A stretch of 34,613 nt of DNA from Bacillota bacterium. GTDB lineage: Bacteria > Bacillota > Clostridia > Acetivibrionales > JAEZXR01. The stretch's first letter is position 1; the number at the start of each line of letters is the position of its first letter. Of the stretch, positions 33,602 through 34,613 are shown in pieces. The stretch spans positions 1-34,613 of the forward strand of contig JAEZXR010000027.1 of assembly GCA_023419605.1 (NCBI GenBank), read 5' to 3'. A model generated the notes under the pieces. The model did not search any database and had not been told where the DNA came from. It worked only from the letters and a program-made list of their open reading frames with translations. A program made the position numbers and the translations under genes.

Positions 33602-34480
33602 TTATCCTTTTAAAGCTCCGATCATAACACCCTTTACAAAATATTTCTGAAGGAAAGGATACACCAGCAATATTGGCAAGGTTGCAACCATAATGGTTGC
33701 ATGCTTTATAGTTTCGCTGAGGAACTGCTTATCAGCCTCAGTATTCTGAAGCATGTCGTTCATACTGTTGCTGATAAGGATTTCACGCAGTACCAGCTGC
33801 AGAGGATATAAATTCTTGTTTCTCAGATAAATTAACGCTCCGAACCAAGAATTCCAGTGACCCACACCATAATAGAGGACCATAACAGCAATTGTAGACA
33901 TGGATAGAGGAAGAATGATTTTAAATAAGATAGTAAAATCATTGGCCCCATCAATCTTGGCTGACTCTTCAAGGCCATCAGGTATTGACTCAAATGAAGT
34001 TTTCATGATAATTAGGTTCATGGTACTTATTGCGCCTGGAATTATTAAAGCCCAAACAGTATTGTACATACCCAATCCTTTTACTAGAAGAAAGTTTGGG
34101 ATCAACCCTCCCCCAAAAAACATTGTAAATATGACCATGGCGAGCATATACTTCTTCCAAAAGAAGTTCTTTCTAGACAAAACATATGCTCCAAGAGAAG
34201 TCATGAGGAGATTGTAAAGTGTACCTACCAACACATAGAAAATTGTGTTTTTATACCCAATCAAAATCATTGGATTATCAAAAACTGCTTTATAAGCATT
34301 TATAGAAAAGCCTAGAGGTTTATAGAGCAATCCTCTACTGGCAGCTAGCTGGTCCGCAGAGCTAAAAGATGCAAAAACAACATATAAAAACGGATATATA
34401 GTTATGATCATTAATAAAGTTAAAATAACATAATTGAAAAAATCGAAGATTTTATCTCCAACTGTTTTTTTTATTACCAT
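33602..34480 (-). CDS. CUT1-type sugar ABC transporter permease (LplC/YtcP family)
   Basis: Inner-membrane permease of 292 residues with six predicted helices. The EAA loop reads EESAKIDGANDFTILFKIILP, given here as the ATPase-contact site, and the C-terminus ends KGVMIGALKG, typical of the LplC/YtcP/YtcQ-associated group that imports complex oligosaccharides (rhamnogalacturonan or uronate oligomers in Bacillus). ATG at 34480 is preferred because GGAGGGG lies 5 bases upstream; the frame is open to 34606 without a better start. The gene ends 56 bases before the beta-helix enzyme gene with no terminator. The partner permease (LplB type) and lipoprotein should lie to the right of the window; the ATPase is usually a shared MsmX-type protein encoded elsewhere. 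Confidence 0.92.
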   Translation of the reverse strand: MVIKKTVGDKIFDFFNYVILTLLMIITIYPFLYVVFASFSSADQLAASRGLLYKPLGFSINAYKAVFDNPMILIGYKNTIFYVLVGTLYNLLMTSLGAYVLSRKNFFWKKYMLAMVIFTMFFGGGLIPNFLLVKGLGMYNTVWALIIPGAISTMNLIIMKTSFESIPDGLEESAKIDGANDFTILFKIILPLSMSTIAVMVLYYGVGHWNSWFGALIYLRNKNLYPLQLVLREILISNSMNDMLQNTEADKQFLSETIKHATIMVATLPILLVYPFLQKYFVKGVMIGALKG

Positions 34481-34613
34481 TAGTGCCCCTCCTAGTACAA
34501 TATTTGTGTAACTAATAAACAGCATTTTCGCTGGTAACACTTCAAAAACTTCGTAGTATACATAACATTTCACAATCCTTTCATTCTTTCTAAACATCAA
34601 GCACATCCTCTGG
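34481..34613. other. Region upstream of the permease gene at the window edge
   Basis: The permease frame stays open back to 34606 but this part lacks family similarity. It is AT-rich and may hold a promoter or the end of another transporter gene outside the window. Nothing else can be supported. Confidence 0.3.

Overview
The window looks like chromosomal DNA from an anaerobic, polysaccharide-degrading clostridium of the Ruminiclostridium/Acetivibrio/Lachnoclostridium type. Evidence is the moderate-to-low GC, strong AGGAGG ribosome binding sites, secreted glycoside hydrolases and lyases with long Pro-Thr linkers, CBM32 and DNRLRE modules, an SLH-like C-terminus, and several YesM/YesN and AraC regulators. 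The species is an inference. Only the AraC regulator and heparinase-like gene (23.7-26.8 kb) are on the + strand; every other gene is on the - strand.

Layout. (1) 1-3455: the N-terminal 1151 residues of a secreted GH2 exo-beta-D-glucosaminidase-like enzyme that runs off the left edge. (2) 3.9-9.4 kb: a sugar-sensing operon in the order membrane-anchored sugar-binding protein, LytS/YesM kinase, YesN response regulator, XylF-type lipoprotein. This matches the XylFII-LytS-YesN plan, but no xylG/xylH follows; a strong terminator and a palindromic repeat lie there instead. A possibly frameshifted small membrane-protein gene precedes the operon. (3) 9.6-13.2 kb: a 1205-residue soluble regulator with LacI-type sugar-binding, histidine kinase, degenerate receiver, intact receiver and AraC domains. 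(4) 13.4-19.3 kb: an FtsX/MacB-type ABC transporter followed by an OmpR regulator, its kinase and a VanZ-like protein. (5) 19.5-23.4 kb: a free-standing condensation/acyltransferase-fold protein, a DbpA/YxiN-type DEAD-box helicase and peptide deformylase, with a cluster of hairpins between the last two. (6) 23.7-34.6 kb: a Gram-positive polysaccharide utilisation locus. It holds an AraC regulator, a cytoplasmic heparinase II/III-like lyase, a secreted PL6 lyase, a 1341-residue surface beta-helix enzyme and a LplC/YtcP-type sugar permease.

Reading of the whole. Region 6 can be read as a uronic-acid polysaccharide pathway. Two secreted beta-helix proteins would cut an alginate-, chondroitin/dermatan- or pectin-like polymer outside, the permease (with a partner outside the window) would import oligomers, and the cytoplasmic lyase would finish them under AraC control. 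Regions 2 and 3 would supply sugar-responsive regulation. Substrates are inferences from family membership. The most unusual items are the soluble LacI/kinase/receiver/AraC fusion, the transporter-less XylF sensor operon with its small membrane-protein remnant, and four palindromic or hairpin repeats between genes.
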